A DNA stretch of 64,000 bases from Rubrivivax sp. (lineage in GTDB: Bacteria; Pseudomonadota; Gammaproteobacteria; Burkholderiales; Burkholderiaceae_C), in NCBI GenBank assembly GCA_030681795.1, contig JAUXRG010000044.1, forward strand, positions 45,943-109,942, read 5' to 3'. A model generated the notes under the pieces. The model saw only the letters and a list, made by a program, of their open reading frames with translations. It did not search any database and was not told where the DNA came from. Shown here piece by piece: positions 24,736 through 35,197 of this stretch. The stretch's first letter is position 1. Every line of letters starts with the position of its first letter. Made by a program: the position numbers and the translations under genes.

Positions 24736-25861
24736 CCAGCGCGTCGAGCTCGGCCGGGGTGTTGTAGGCCTGCACGGACAGGCGCACGAAGCGGCGCCCG
24801 CCGTGCTGGGTGATGGGCACCTCGATGCGGTGCTGTTCGAAAAGCCATTGCCGCAGCTTCTCGGGCGCTGCCGTGGCGACCGGGATGGGCACCATCTGCG
24901 CGAAATCCGCGTCCGGCGCGATCGGCGCCAGGCCGTTGCGCGCAAGCACCCGGCGCTGCGTGGCGCAGGCCAGGTCATGGCACTGCGCTCGCCGGGCGGG
25001 CCAGCCGTGGCGTTGCTGGAAATCGATGGCCGCGGGCACGGCCAGAAAGGCCGCGATATCGCGCGTGCCTTGCCACTGCAGCCGGCGCTCGAATAGCGTG
25101 CGGCCGGTGTAGGCGTCGAAGCCGGTATGACCGGCGCCGCTGGCCGCGTAACCCCAGCTCACCACGGTGGCGTCGATCTCCGCCTGGCGTTCGGGCCGGG
25201 CATGCAGGAAGGCCGCGCCCTTGGGCGCGCACAGCCACTTGTGGCAGTTGCCGGTGTAGAAGTCGGCGCCGATGGCGTCGAGATTCAGCGCCACCTGGCC
25301 CGGCGCATGGGCGCCGTCGACGAGCGTGGCGATGCCGCGCTCGCGCGCCGCGGCACACAGCTCGGCCACCGGGAAGACCAGCGCCGTGGTCGAGCTGATG
25401 TGGCTGGCGAAGATCAGCCGCGTGCGCGGCGTGGCGGCGGCCAGCAGGCGCGGTGCCCAGGTGTCGCGCTCGAAGGGCAGCGGCACTTCCACGCGCCGGT
25501 AGCTCGCGCCGCGCTGCGCGCAGGCGAATTGCCAGGCGGCGTCGCAGGCGCCGTATTCATGGTCGGTGCCCAGCACCTCGTCGCCCGGCTGCAGCGCCAG
25601 CGAGCGCGCGACGATATTCACGCCGGTGGTGGCATTGGCCACGAAGACCAGGTCCTGGCCGCTTGCGCCGAGGTACTGGCCCAGGCGCTGGCGCGCATCG
25701 GCGAGCAGGCCCGCCGAGCGCCGGCCCAGGAACTCCACCGGGTTGCGCTCCAGCGCCAGCTGCCAGCCCTGGTAGGCGTCGAAGACCTCGCGCGGGCAGG
25801 CGCCGAAAGAGCCGTGGTTGAGGAAGACGAGGTCGGGGGCGAGCAGGAAGGCGTCGCGCAT
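24707..25861 (-). CDS. Class V aminotransferase (isopenicillin N epimerase-like)
   Basis: The 384-residue PLP enzyme belongs to the aminotransferase class V/NifS fold. It starts [20 protein letters not shown] and has [17 protein letters not shown], the cofactor Asp in [20 protein letters not shown] and the PLP Lys in [19 protein letters not shown]. The NHGSFGA start and [10 protein letters not shown] are typical of the isopenicillin-N-epimerase-like branch, whose members are mostly of unknown substrate (epimerases, desulfurases or lyases). It overlaps the end of ygiQ tail to tail and is followed on its upstream side by the FKBP gene in the same direction. Operon membership with FKBP is possible, with a 75-bp gap. 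Confidence 0.87.
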   Translation of the reverse strand: MRDAFLLAPDLVFLNHGSFGACPREVFDAYQGWQLALERNPVEFLGRRSAGLLADARQRLGQYLGASGQDLVFVANATTGVNIVARSLALQPGDEVLGTDHEYGACDAAWQFACAQRGASYRRVEVPLPFERDTWAPRLLAAATPRTRLIFASHISSTTALVFPVAELCAAARERGIATLVDGAHAPGQVALNLDAIGADFYTGNCHKWLCAPKGAAFLHARPERQAEIDATVVSWGYAASGAGHTGFDAYTGRTLFERRLQWQGTRDIAAFLAVPAAIDFQQRHGWPARRAQCHDLACATQRRVLARNGLAPIAPDADFAQMVPIPVATAAPEKLRQWLFEQHRIEVPITQHGGRRFVRLSVQAYNTPAELDALVSALAAAGV

Positions 25862-25936
25862 GGGCGGGCGGGCTGCGCTGGGTCGGCGAGGGTCTGCGCG
25901 GGTTTGCGCGGGTTTGTGCTGAGGGGGCCTGAGCGG

Positions 25937-26401
25937 CTATTTGCCTTCGATGCCCAACAACTCCACTTCGAACTGCAGCGTCGCATTCGGCGGGATCGTG
26001 CCGCCGGCCCCACGCTCGCCGTAGGCAATGGCCGCCGGGCAGGTGAGCTTGGCCTTGCCGCCCACCTTCATGCGCTGCACGCCTTCGGTCCAGCATTTGA
26101 TGACGCGGTTCAGCGGAAAGCTCGCCGGCTTGCCGCGCGAGTAGGAGCTGTCGAACTCGCGGCCGTCGGCGAAGGTGCCGCGGTATTGCACGCTCACGGT
26201 GTCGGTGGCTGCGGGGCTCGCGCCCTTGCCTTCGCGCAACGAGCGAAAGACCAGGCCGCTCTCGGTGACCAGCGCACCGGCCTCGGCGGAAGCGGCGCGG
26301 GCCAGGGGGTCGCCCTGCGCGAGCGCGCCGGCGGGCAGCGCCAGGGCAAGGGGAAGGGCGAGGGCAAGGCAGGCGCTGGCGCGCAGAAAGGGCAAGTGCA
26401 T
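25937..26401 (-). CDS. Periplasmic FKBP-type peptidyl-prolyl isomerase
   Basis: The 154-residue precursor has a signal peptide (MHLPFLRASACLALALPLAL, cut near LAQ) and one FKBP domain: SVQYRGTFADGREFDSSYSR, FPLNRVIKCWTEGVQRMKVG, IAYGERGAGGTIPPNATLQF and the C-terminal EVELLGIEG. It catalyses cis-trans isomerisation of prolyl bonds and helps fold exported proteins. The ORF begins far upstream at 26629, but ATG 26401 restores the signal peptide. It lies 77 bp downstream of glnS on the same strand. The call is firm; clients are unknown. Confidence 0.92.
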   Translation of the reverse strand: MHLPFLRASACLALALPLALALPAGALAQGDPLARAASAEAGALVTESGLVFRSLREGKGASPAATDTVSVQYRGTFADGREFDSSYSRGKPASFPLNRVIKCWTEGVQRMKVGGKAKLTCPAAIAYGERGAGGTIPPNATLQFEVELLGIEGK

Positions 26402-26478
26402 GGGGGGTCTCCGTGGAGCGGGTGGCGAGGGGGTCCGGTGCAGCGGGGCCAGGCTCGCGCGTGGCGAGCCCCGCCACG

Positions 26479-28299
<1,821 letters not shown>

Positions 28300-28404
28300 C
28301 GGGTGCGTTGATGCAGCGGTCAGTGCGGCGGTTGCCGGGGCTGCCGCCATTCTAGAAGGCGGCCCTTCGGTGCGTCGGTGGCGGGCGCCGGGCGACCCGT
28401 CTGA

Positions 28405-29094
28405 TCAGCGCCATCTGCGAAAGGCTCGCTCCAATGAGGGCGGGACCGGCCAGTTGGTTCCCGGCCAGCGCAGCGACGCCATCGCCACCGCAGCCCCCAG
28501 TGCGACGCCCGCCAGCACGTCCAGCGCCACATGCTGGCGCACCGCCATCGTCGAGTAGGCGATGGCGACGAACCACAGGGCGTTGGCGGCATGCAACCAG
28601 GCCGGCACCCTGGTCATGCGCAGAACGTGGCCGAGCCGGATGGCGGTGAACATCGCGGTGGCCACGTGCATCGACGGGCAGGCATTGCCGGCGGCGTCCA
28701 CGCCGCGCAGGACGGCAAAGGCCGGGAACTGTGCCAGGTCCATCGTCTGCGGCGGTACGGCCGTGGGCCAGAAGTAGAAGGTGCCCAGGCCCAACGAGCA
28801 AAGGACGATCGCCCAGACCCCGTACATGAGCAACGCGCGCAGCGAGAACAGGAGCCCCGGCGCGATGCCCACGTAGAACCACAAGGACAGGTAGATCCAC
28901 AGCGCGGCCGGCTCGAATGGCAGCACCTGGTCCAGCCAGATCAGTGGCATCTGGGTCACGGCGCGGGCCGGGTGGCGCAGCAGTTCGAAGTAGGCAATGA
29001 AGAAGAGCCCCACGAAGGCCGTGATGCCCACCGCCTTCACAAGGAAGTAGCGCCTGAAGCGGCTCCACAGTCGCACACGCCAGGTCGACGACAT
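28405..29094 (-). CDS. PAP2-family membrane phosphatase
   Basis: The 229-residue protein has about six membrane segments and the PAP2 phosphatase core: GNACPSMHVATAMFTAIRLG (motif 2 SxxHxA) and MAVRQHVALDVLAGVALG (motif 3, where RQHVALD supplies the catalytic His and Asp). The first Lys/Arg-rich motif is weak, as in the inositol-phosphorylceramide-synthase-like branch. Such enzymes dephosphorylate lipid phosphates or transfer head groups at the inner membrane. ATG 29094 (MSSTWRVRLWSRFRRYF) is preferred to 29205. It is divergent from the pigment cluster and may serve its lipid part, since aryl polyenes are anchored on lipids, but this is inference. Confidence 0.8.
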   Translation of the reverse strand: MSSTWRVRLWSRFRRYFLVKAVGITAFVGLFFIAYFELLRHPARAVTQMPLIWLDQVLPFEPAALWIYLSLWFYVGIAPGLLFSLRALLMYGVWAIVLCSLGLGTFYFWPTAVPPQTMDLAQFPAFAVLRGVDAAGNACPSMHVATAMFTAIRLGHVLRMTRVPAWLHAANALWFVAIAYSTMAVRQHVALDVLAGVALGAAVAMASLRWPGTNWPVPPSLERAFRRWR

Positions 29095-29401
29095 GCCGGA
29101 GTGCGGTGGTGCAGGCCATGGGAACGCGGGTGGCATCGGGGTCCGGGTCGGGGCGTCGCGGGTCGGCGCACACGCCGTTGCAGCGTCGTGTCGCGAAACG
29201 CCCAAGGGGCCGCAGCGGGCCGAAGGCTACCACCGACCGTCCGGCAGCGGCGGCAAGGGGCTGGCTGCGCCGGGGGCGTGGTACCCGCTGGGGCATAATT
29301 TGCTCCGCATTCGTTCGAATGCATCGAGCGTGCAGGAAGTCTTCGATCGCCCTCGAACAGGCCTGTGGTGCCAGGCGCCGCTCATGAATGGGACCTTCCT
29401 G

Positions 29402-30742
29402 ATGAAACCCTCCGACGCACCCGAGGCCGGCCATTGCGACGTGCTCGTCGTCGGCGGCGGCCCGGCCGGCTCCACCATCGCCACCTTGCTGGCGCGCGAG
29501 GGCCGGCATGTGGTGATGCTGGAAAAGGCGCGCCACCCGCGTTTCCACGTGGGCGAATCGCTATTGCCGGCCAGTGGGCCGTTGTTCTACCAGCTCGGCG
29601 TGCGCGAGGAGGTCGAGCGCATCGGCATGACCAAGTGGGGCGCCGAATTCGTCTCGCCGGCGCACAGCCACAGCAGCATCGTCGAGTTCGCGGAGGCCTG
29701 GGACAAGTCCATGCCCTACGCCTGGCAGGTGCGCCGCTCGGTGCTCGACGAGATCCTGTTTCGCAATGCCGAGAAGAACGGCGCGCAGACGCTCGAAGGC
29801 TGGCAGGTCCGCGCGGTCGACTTCGACGCCGACGGCGCCGAGGTGCGCGCCACGGGCCCCGGCGGTGCGCAGCGCAGATGGCGCGCAAAGTACGTCGTCG
29901 ACGCTTCCGGCCGCGACACCTTCATCGACAACAAGCTGGGCACCAAGCGCAAGAACCCCAAGCACAACAGCGCAGCGCTGTTCGGTCACTTCCGCGGTGC
30001 GCGCCGGCTGGAAGGCAAGCTCGAAGGCCACATCACGATCTTCTGGTTCGAGCATGGCTGGTTTTGGTTCATCCCGCTGTCCGACGGCACCACCAGCATC
30101 GGCGCGGTGTGCTGGCCCTACTACCTGAAGTCGCGCGACCAACCCTTGAAGGAGTTCTTCCTGGCGACGATTGCGCAATGCCCACGGCTGGCCGAGCGCC
30201 TGGCGGACGCGGAACTGGTGGACGACGCGGTGCACGCCACCGGCAACTACAGCTACCTGGGCACGCACGCCGCGGGCGAGCGCCACGTGCTGCTGGGCGA
30301 TGCCTATGCCTTCATCGACCCGGTCTTCTCGTCCGGCGTGCACCTGGCCATGGTCAGTGCCTTCGAAGGTGCCCGGCTGGTGGCCACGACGCTGGACCAT
30401 CCGGCCCAGGCGGCCGCGGCACGCCGCAGGTACGAGGCCGTCCTGCGCAAGGGCCCGCGCGAGTTCTCCTGGTTCATCTACCGCATGACGAATCCGGCGT
30501 TGCGCGAGCTGTTCATGTACCCGGCCAATCCGTTGCGGGTGAAAGAGGCGCTGATGTCGCTGCTGGCGGGCGATATCTTCGGCGACACGCCGATCTGGCG
30601 CTCGCTGGCCGTGCTCAAGGGCATCTACTACCTCGGCGCGATGGCCTCGTGGCGGCGCGCGTGGGCCGCCTGGCGCATGCGGCGCAGGAGCATCCGCGAC
30701 CTCGGCGCTGTGCCGGGCGAAAACGTGGTCGTCGAATCGTGA
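29402..30742 (+). CDS. Flavin-dependent halogenase-like oxidoreductase of the aryl-polyene cluster
   Basis: The 446-residue FAD enzyme begins with the Rossmann motif CDVLVVGGGPAGSTIATLLA, then FHVGESLLPASGPLFYQLG. It has the flavin-halogenase signature WxWxIP as HGWFWFIPLSDGTTSIGAV, followed by GDAYAFIDPVFSSGVHLAM. The WFWFIP motif fits halogenation of an aryl group. Xanthomonadin- and flexirubin-type pigments carry such halogens. Monooxygenase activity is the alternative, since related enzymes without halogenase activity exist. ATG 29402 follows GGGA by about 10 bases; ATG 29384 is also possible. It opens the plus-strand half of the cluster. Confidence 0.82.
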   Translation: MKPSDAPEAGHCDVLVVGGGPAGSTIATLLAREGRHVVMLEKARHPRFHVGESLLPASGPLFYQLGVREEVERIGMTKWGAEFVSPAHSHSSIVEFAEAWDKSMPYAWQVRRSVLDEILFRNAEKNGAQTLEGWQVRAVDFDADGAEVRATGPGGAQRRWRAKYVVDASGRDTFIDNKLGTKRKNPKHNSAALFGHFRGARRLEGKLEGHITIFWFEHGWFWFIPLSDGTTSIGAVCWPYYLKSRDQPLKEFFLATIAQCPRLAERLADAELVDDAVHATGNYSYLGTHAAGERHVLLGDAYAFIDPVFSSGVHLAMVSAFEGARLVATTLDHPAQAAAARRRYEAVLRKGPREFSWFIYRMTNPALRELFMYPANPLRVKEALMSLLAGDIFGDTPIWRSLAVLKGIYYLGAMASWRRAWAAWRMRRRSIRDLGAVPGENVVVES

Positions 30743-30806
30743 GCGCCCCGGACGCGGCGCCCCGCCTGCTCGGCCATATCGGGCCGGCCTTCGCCACGCT
30801 CGCGGC

Positions 30807-31652
30807 ATGAGTCGTGCCGCGTCGACCTCGCGCCGCGCGCGATCAGGGGCCTGCGCATGGCTGGTAGGCCTCGCCGCGACCTCGGCGGCGGCGCAGGATC
30901 TGCCGCTGTGGGAGATCGGCGCCGGCGTCGGCGGCCTGCTCATGCCGCATTACCGCGGCGCCGCGCAGTCGCAGGCCTGGGTGCTGCCGCTGCCCTGGTT
31001 CGTGTACCGCGGCGAGATCCTGCGCGCCGACCGCGACGGCGCACGGGCCCGGCTGGCCGGTGGCGAGCGCTGGGATGTCGACCTCAGCCTGTCTGCCGCG
31101 CCGCCGACACGCAGCAAGGACAACGACGCCCGCAGCGGCATGGCCGACCTGCCCGCGACGCTGGAGCTGGGCCCCAACCTCAACGCCCGCCTGGCCCAGG
31201 GGGCGGGGTGGAAGATGGACCTTCGGCTGCCGCTGCGCGCTGCGTTCACGCTGGAGCGCAATCCGCGCGCGGTGGGCTGGGTCGCTCATCCGCACCTGAA
31301 CGTGGACCATGTCGTGCACGGATGGAACCTGGGTGTCATGTGGGGCCCGGTGTTCGGCAACCGGCGCTACCACGCGCACTTCTACGACGTCGGCGCCGCC
31401 GAGGCCACGGACACGCGCCCCGTGTACAGCGCGCGCGGCGGCGCGGCGGGATGGCAGGGCACGCTGGCGTTGTCGCGCCGTTTCGACCGGCACTGGCTGG
31501 GCATGTTCGTGCGTGCGGACAGCGTCGCCGGCGCGGTCTTCGAGCCCAGTCCGCTCGTGCGCCAGCGCACGACCGTGGCCTATGGTCTGGCCTGGAGCTG
31601 GGTCTGGACGCAGTCCGACCAGCGCGTGTCGGACCCGGATGCCCGACGCTGA
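30807..31652 (+). CDS. MipA/OmpV family outer-membrane protein
   Basis: The 281-residue precursor has a twin-Arg-rich start and a signal core (GACAWLVGLAATSAAAQD), then the MipA/OmpV beta-barrel: LWEIGAGVGGLLMPHYRGAA, LPWFVYRGEILRADRDGARA and the C-terminal strand TTVAYGLAWSWVWTQSD. It is an outer-membrane protein that in E. coli scaffolds murein enzymes; other members are porin-like. In this cluster it may help export or place the pigment, which is inference. Its TGA overlaps the ATG of the acyltransferase. Confidence 0.85.
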   Translation: MSRAASTSRRARSGACAWLVGLAATSAAAQDLPLWEIGAGVGGLLMPHYRGAAQSQAWVLPLPWFVYRGEILRADRDGARARLAGGERWDVDLSLSAAPPTRSKDNDARSGMADLPATLELGPNLNARLAQGAGWKMDLRLPLRAAFTLERNPRAVGWVAHPHLNVDHVVHGWNLGVMWGPVFGNRRYHAHFYDVGAAEATDTRPVYSARGGAAGWQGTLALSRRFDRHWLGMFVRADSVAGAVFEPSPLVRQRTTVAYGLAWSWVWTQSDQRVSDPDARR

Positions 31653-32401
31653 TGCGCCTGCTGCTCTACCCCTTCACCTGGCTCATGCTGCAGGCCATGC
31701 TGCTGGTGCTGGGCCTCTTCTCGATCGCCTGGAACCTGGCGGCCGTCGTGGCCTATCCGCTACTTTCGCGTGAACGCGGAAGGCACTTCGGCCGCGCGGG
31801 CATTGCGCGGGGCTACCGCTGGTTCTGGCGCATTGCCGGATGGTCGGGCCTGCTGCGCATGGATGCCCGCGCGCTCGACGCGATGAGCCACGAGCCAGGA
31901 TTGATCGTCATCGCCAATCACCCCAGCATGCTCGACGCCGTGATGCTGGTGGCGCGCCTGCCGCGCAGCTTCTGCGTGATGAAGGCCGGGCTCGCGCGAA
32001 ACCCGCTGCTGGGCCCGGCCGCACGGCTTGCGCGCTACATCCGTAACGACTCGGCCGTGGGCATGGTGCGGCGGGCGGTGTCGGAATTGAAGGCAGGGGG
32101 GCAACTCGTCATGTTCCCGGAAGGCACGCGCACCACGGTGCCGCCGATCAACGCCTTCCGCCCGGGGGTCACGCTGATCGCCAAGCTCGCCCAGGCACCG
32201 ATCCAGGCCGTGTTCATCGATACCGAGTCGCCGTACCTCGGCAAGGGCTGGCCCTTGTGGCGGTTGCCGCCGTTGCCCATCGTCTTCAAGGTGCGGCTGG
32301 GTGAACGCTTTGCGCCCGAACCCGATACGCAGGCCCTGTTGACGCGCATCGAGGCGTACTTTGCGCAGCAGGTGAGGGTGGCCTCGCGACCCGGCCGATG
32401 A
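31652..32401 (+). CDS. 1-acyl-sn-glycerol-3-phosphate-type acyltransferase
   Basis: The 249-residue membrane protein has two N-terminal membrane helices (LLLYPFTWLMLQAMLLVLGL FSIAWNLA) and a PlsC domain. The HxxxxD box is in IVIANHPSMLDAVMLVA and the glycerol-phosphate motif is QLVMFPEGTRTTVPP. It transfers an acyl or polyenoyl group onto a lipid acceptor. The ATG at 31652 shares bases with the MipA stop and its end overlaps the glycosyltransferase start (ATGA). In aryl-polyene clusters an acyltransferase of this type is thought to attach the polyene to its glycolipid anchor. Confidence 0.87.
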   Translation: MRLLLYPFTWLMLQAMLLVLGLFSIAWNLAAVVAYPLLSRERGRHFGRAGIARGYRWFWRIAGWSGLLRMDARALDAMSHEPGLIVIANHPSMLDAVMLVARLPRSFCVMKAGLARNPLLGPAARLARYIRNDSAVGMVRRAVSELKAGGQLVMFPEGTRTTVPPINAFRPGVTLIAKLAQAPIQAVFIDTESPYLGKGWPLWRLPPLPIVFKVRLGERFAPEPDTQALLTRIEAYFAQQVRVASRPGR

Positions 32402-33180
32402 GCGACATGACACCCTCTTCGACCCACCTGGTGCTGATCCCCAGCTACAACACCGGCCCCAAGGTCTACGAGACCGTGGCGGCTGCACGGGCGGAATGGA
32501 ACCCCGTATGGGTGGTCGTCGACGGCAGCGACGACGGCACGGCGCAGGGGCTGCTGGCGATGCAGGCCCAGGACCCGGGGCTGCGCGTGTGGGTGCTGCC
32601 GCACAACCAGGGCAAGGGTGCGGCCGTGCTGCATGGCCTGCACGAAGCGCAGCGCGCGGGTTTCACGCATGCGCTGACGATGGACTCCGACGGCCAGCAC
32701 CCCGCCGCACTCATTCCGTCGTTCATGCAGGCGTCCGCGGAGCGGCCGGAAGCGATGATCCTCGGCCGCCCGATCTTCGACGCCAGCGCGCCGCTGCTGC
32801 GCGTGCGCGGCCGGCGCGTGTCGAACGGGTGGACCCACCTCGAAACCCTCGGCGCCGGGGTGGCCGACTCGCTGTACGGCTTCCGCGTCTACCCCTGCCA
32901 GGCGCTGATATCGGTGATGCGGCGCCAACCCTGGATGCGGCGCTTCGACTTCGACACCGAGGCCGTCGTGCGCCTGGCCTGGCGTGGCGTCAAGCCGATC
33001 AACCTGGATGCCCCGGTGAAATATTTCAGCGCCGACGAGGGCGGCGTCTCGCATTTCCGCTACGGCCGCGACAACCTGCTGCTGACCTGGATGCACACCC
33101 GGCTCATGGTCGAGTTCGTGCTGCGCCTGCCGCTGCTGCTGTGGCGCCGACTGCGTCGCCAGCCCCCGTTCCAGACCTGA
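32398..33180 (+). CDS. Glycosyltransferase family 2
   Basis: The 260-residue protein is a GT-A glycosyltransferase. It has HLVLIPSYNTGPKVYETVAA, VVDGSDDGTAQGLLAMQAQD, NQGKGAAVLHGLHEAQRAGF and the metal-binding ALTMDSDGQHPAALIPSF, and ends with a hydrophobic, basic tail (FVLRLPLLLWRRLRRQ) that may touch the membrane. It resembles dolichol-phosphate-sugar-synthase-like enzymes and the glycosyltransferase found in aryl-polyene clusters. It is the last gene of the plus half, in 4-bp overlap with the acyltransferase, and ends 9 bp from the convergent ketoreductase. Confidence 0.88.
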   Translation: MSDMTPSSTHLVLIPSYNTGPKVYETVAAARAEWNPVWVVVDGSDDGTAQGLLAMQAQDPGLRVWVLPHNQGKGAAVLHGLHEAQRAGFTHALTMDSDGQHPAALIPSFMQASAERPEAMILGRPIFDASAPLLRVRGRRVSNGWTHLETLGAGVADSLYGFRVYPCQALISVMRRQPWMRRFDFDTEAVVRLAWRGVKPINLDAPVKYFSADEGGVSHFRYGRDNLLLTWMHTRLMVEFVLRLPLLLWRRLRRQPPFQT

Positions 33181-33189
33181 CAGCGAAAC

Positions 33190-33921
33190 TCAGCACAAAC
33201 CGCCGTTGACCGAGATCACCTGACCCGTGATGTACCCCGCGTCCGCGCTGGCCAGGAAGCCGGCCAGTGCCGCCACGTCCCTGGGTGTGCCCGCACGCTT
33301 GGCGGGCACCAGGCGTGCAATCGACTCGGCGTCGAAAGCGCCGTCGGCCATCGGCGATGCAATGATGCCTGGCGCGATGGCGTTCACAGTGACGCCGCGG
33401 CTGGCCACTTCGAGCGACAAGGCCTTGGTGGCGCTGTTCAACGCGCCCTTGGCCGCCGCGTAGTTGACCTGGCCGCGGTTGCCGATCAGCGCGGCGACGG
33501 ACGACACGTTGATCACGCGCCCCCAGCGGGTGCGCAGCATGGGCAGCAGCAGCGGCTGCGTGACGCGAAAGAAGCCGTGCAGCGACACGTCGATCACGCC
33601 GTGCCACTGTGCGGCGCGCATGGCGGGGAACACGGCATCGTCGTGGATGCCGGCGTTGTTGACGATGATCTGCACCGCACCGGCTTCGAGCAGGCGCGCG
33701 CAGGCGGTGGCGGTGGACTCGTCGCTGGTGATATCGAACAGGCAGATCTCCGCCTGGCCGCCGGCGGCCACGATCTCGTCGGCCAGCGCGTGCAGGACCT
33801 CGGGGCGCGAGTGACCATGCAGGATGACCCTGGCGCCATCGGCCGCCAGCCGGCGCGCAATCTCGCTGCCCAGCGCCCCGCTGGCGCCGGTGACGAGGGC
33901 GCGTTTGCCGATCAGGGTCAT
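33190..33921 (-). CDS. 3-oxoacyl-ACP reductase (FabG-like) of the aryl-polyene cluster
   Basis: The 243-residue short-chain dehydrogenase has the cofactor motif RALVTGASGALGSEIARRLA, NNAGIHDDAVFPAMRAAQW, the catalytic Ser in RVINVSSVAALIGNRGQ, Tyr and Lys in VNYAAAKGALNSATKALS, and the C-terminal YITGQVISVNGGL. It reduces the beta-keto group in each round of polyene extension with NADPH. It is the last gene of the minus operon and its ATG overlaps the stop of the dehydratase gene. The cluster makes pigment synthesis a better role than primary fatty-acid synthesis. Confidence 0.92.
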   Translation of the reverse strand: MTLIGKRALVTGASGALGSEIARRLAADGARVILHGHSRPEVLHALADEIVAAGGQAEICLFDITSDESTATACARLLEAGAVQIIVNNAGIHDDAVFPAMRAAQWHGVIDVSLHGFFRVTQPLLLPMLRTRWGRVINVSSVAALIGNRGQVNYAAAKGALNSATKALSLEVASRGVTVNAIAPGIIASPMADGAFDAESIARLVPAKRAGTPRDVAALAGFLASADAGYITGQVISVNGGLC

Positions 33922-34373
33922 GGTCGGTCGGCCTCGGTGACGAGCGGGCTGTCCAGGACGACGGCGGCGCGGCCATCCACGAGAAGACGGTCATCGGCGT
34001 CGCGCAGTTCGAATCGGTACAACGCCTGGCCGCCGTCAGCGGCCAACTGCGTGGCCGTGACCATCAGCGGGCCCGGCCAGATGTCGAGACGCGGCACATG
34101 CAGCGTCACACCGCGTGCGCTGGCCAGGAACCCGGGTTGCGGCGCGTGGCCTGGCGGTTGGCACAGCGCGCCGTGCAAGGCCATGGCCTGCGCGGCGTAC
34201 TCGATTGCGCAGGGCGCCAGCAGGCCGTCTGCACAGCGCAGCGGGTGCACCGCATCGGCGTGGTTGACGATGCGGCAGCGAATATCGTGCGCCGACCAGC
34301 CCAGCACGGCGTCGAGCAGGCACATCGACCCGGCGTGCGGGATGCGCGCGGCGATGCCGGCGTGGTCGATCAT
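33918..34373 (-). CDS. 3-hydroxyacyl-ACP dehydratase-like hotdog protein (ApeP type)
   Basis: The 151-residue protein has the ApeP-like hotdog fold: IPHAGSMCLLDAVLGWSAHD near the start, then CAIEYAAQAMALHGALC and FLASARGVTLHVPRLD. The IPHAGxMCLLD opening supplies the active-site His of this dehydratase group. It removes water from the beta-hydroxyacyl-ACP intermediate to create the conjugated double bonds. It overlaps the ketosynthase-like gene upstream and the ketoreductase downstream by 4 bp each, in an operon with strict translational coupling. Confidence 0.85.
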   Translation of the reverse strand: MIDHAGIAARIPHAGSMCLLDAVLGWSAHDIRCRIVNHADAVHPLRCADGLLAPCAIEYAAQAMALHGALCQPPGHAPQPGFLASARGVTLHVPRLDIWPGPLMVTATQLAADGGQALYRFELRDADDRLLVDGRAAVVLDSPLVTEADRP

Positions 34374-35197
34374 GGCGGGGTGCCCCGTGCAGGCGCGACG
34401 TCCAGTCGCAAGGACAGTCCGGGCGGCCCTTCGAGCACCATCGTGACCGGGGCCTGCCGGGCCAGCGCCTGCATCAGCGGCAAACTGCGTGCGGCCGGTA
34501 TCGTGCGGCGCAATTCCTCGAAGCGCGCATCGTCGCAGGCGGTGTCCGGCGCCGCACCTTGCAGCCTCAACTGCAGCGCCGAGCAGCCGCCACCACCGCC
34601 ACCGACGGGCTGCAGCAGCAGGGCCACGGCAAACACGTCAGCGACATGGCGCAAGGCGTTCAGCGGCTCGGGGTACGGGCTATCACAGGCCACCAGCAGG
34701 ACAGGCCGCTGGCCCGACTGGCACTGCGCTGCCGCTTCCAGCAGGCCTGCCGCGAAGCTCGCATCGAATCCGCACAGGCTGGTTGAAGCCTGCATCGAGT
34801 GCGTGGCGATGTGCCAGTAGCCGGCCGCGGCGTTGTGCACCGAGTTCGTGAAGCGCGTGGGCGACACCAGGCGCTCGGCCGTGGCAAGGGCTTCGCAAAG
34901 CGCATGGCAGTTCGCCGGCTCTCCCGAGGACGACGCGAACACGGTCGCCATCGAGGCCGGGTCGACGCCCGCGTGGCGGCAGGCCGCGTCGGCCACGGCA
35001 ATGGAAGCCTTCACTACCGAGCCGGCTCGTCGGCGCTCCGTCGGCGGCAGCAAGTCCGACTGCGGGACCACCGTGGCTTGTCGCTGCCAGGTGCCAGGGG
35101 CGAGCAGGCAGGCGCGCGCGGCCGCCCAATCGGGCAGGCCGGGGCCGAGCGCACCGATGCCGGCGACATGGACGGTCAGCGTGCCCTGCGTGCTCAT
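34370..35197 (-). CDS. Ketosynthase-like chain length factor (Ketoacyl-synt_2)
   Basis: The 275-residue product is the short ketosynthase homologue of aryl-polyene clusters: LTVHVAGIGALGPGLPDWAA at the start, VFASSSGEPANCHALCEALA, SPTRFTNSVHNAAAGYWHIA and STSLCGFDASFAAGLLEAAA. It lacks the C-terminal half of a full ketosynthase and the usual His residues. It most likely pairs with the complete ketosynthase next to it as a chain length factor. ATG 35197 is chosen over the upstream ORF start 35467, which lies inside the neighbouring gene. It overlaps that gene by 4 bp. Confidence 0.84.
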   Translation of the reverse strand: MSTQGTLTVHVAGIGALGPGLPDWAAARACLLAPGTWQRQATVVPQSDLLPPTERRRAGSVVKASIAVADAACRHAGVDPASMATVFASSSGEPANCHALCEALATAERLVSPTRFTNSVHNAAAGYWHIATHSMQASTSLCGFDASFAAGLLEAAAQCQSGQRPVLLVACDSPYPEPLNALRHVADVFAVALLLQPVGGGGGGCSALQLRLQGAAPDTACDDARFEELRRTIPAARSLPLMQALARQAPVTMVLEGPPGLSLRLDVAPARGTPP

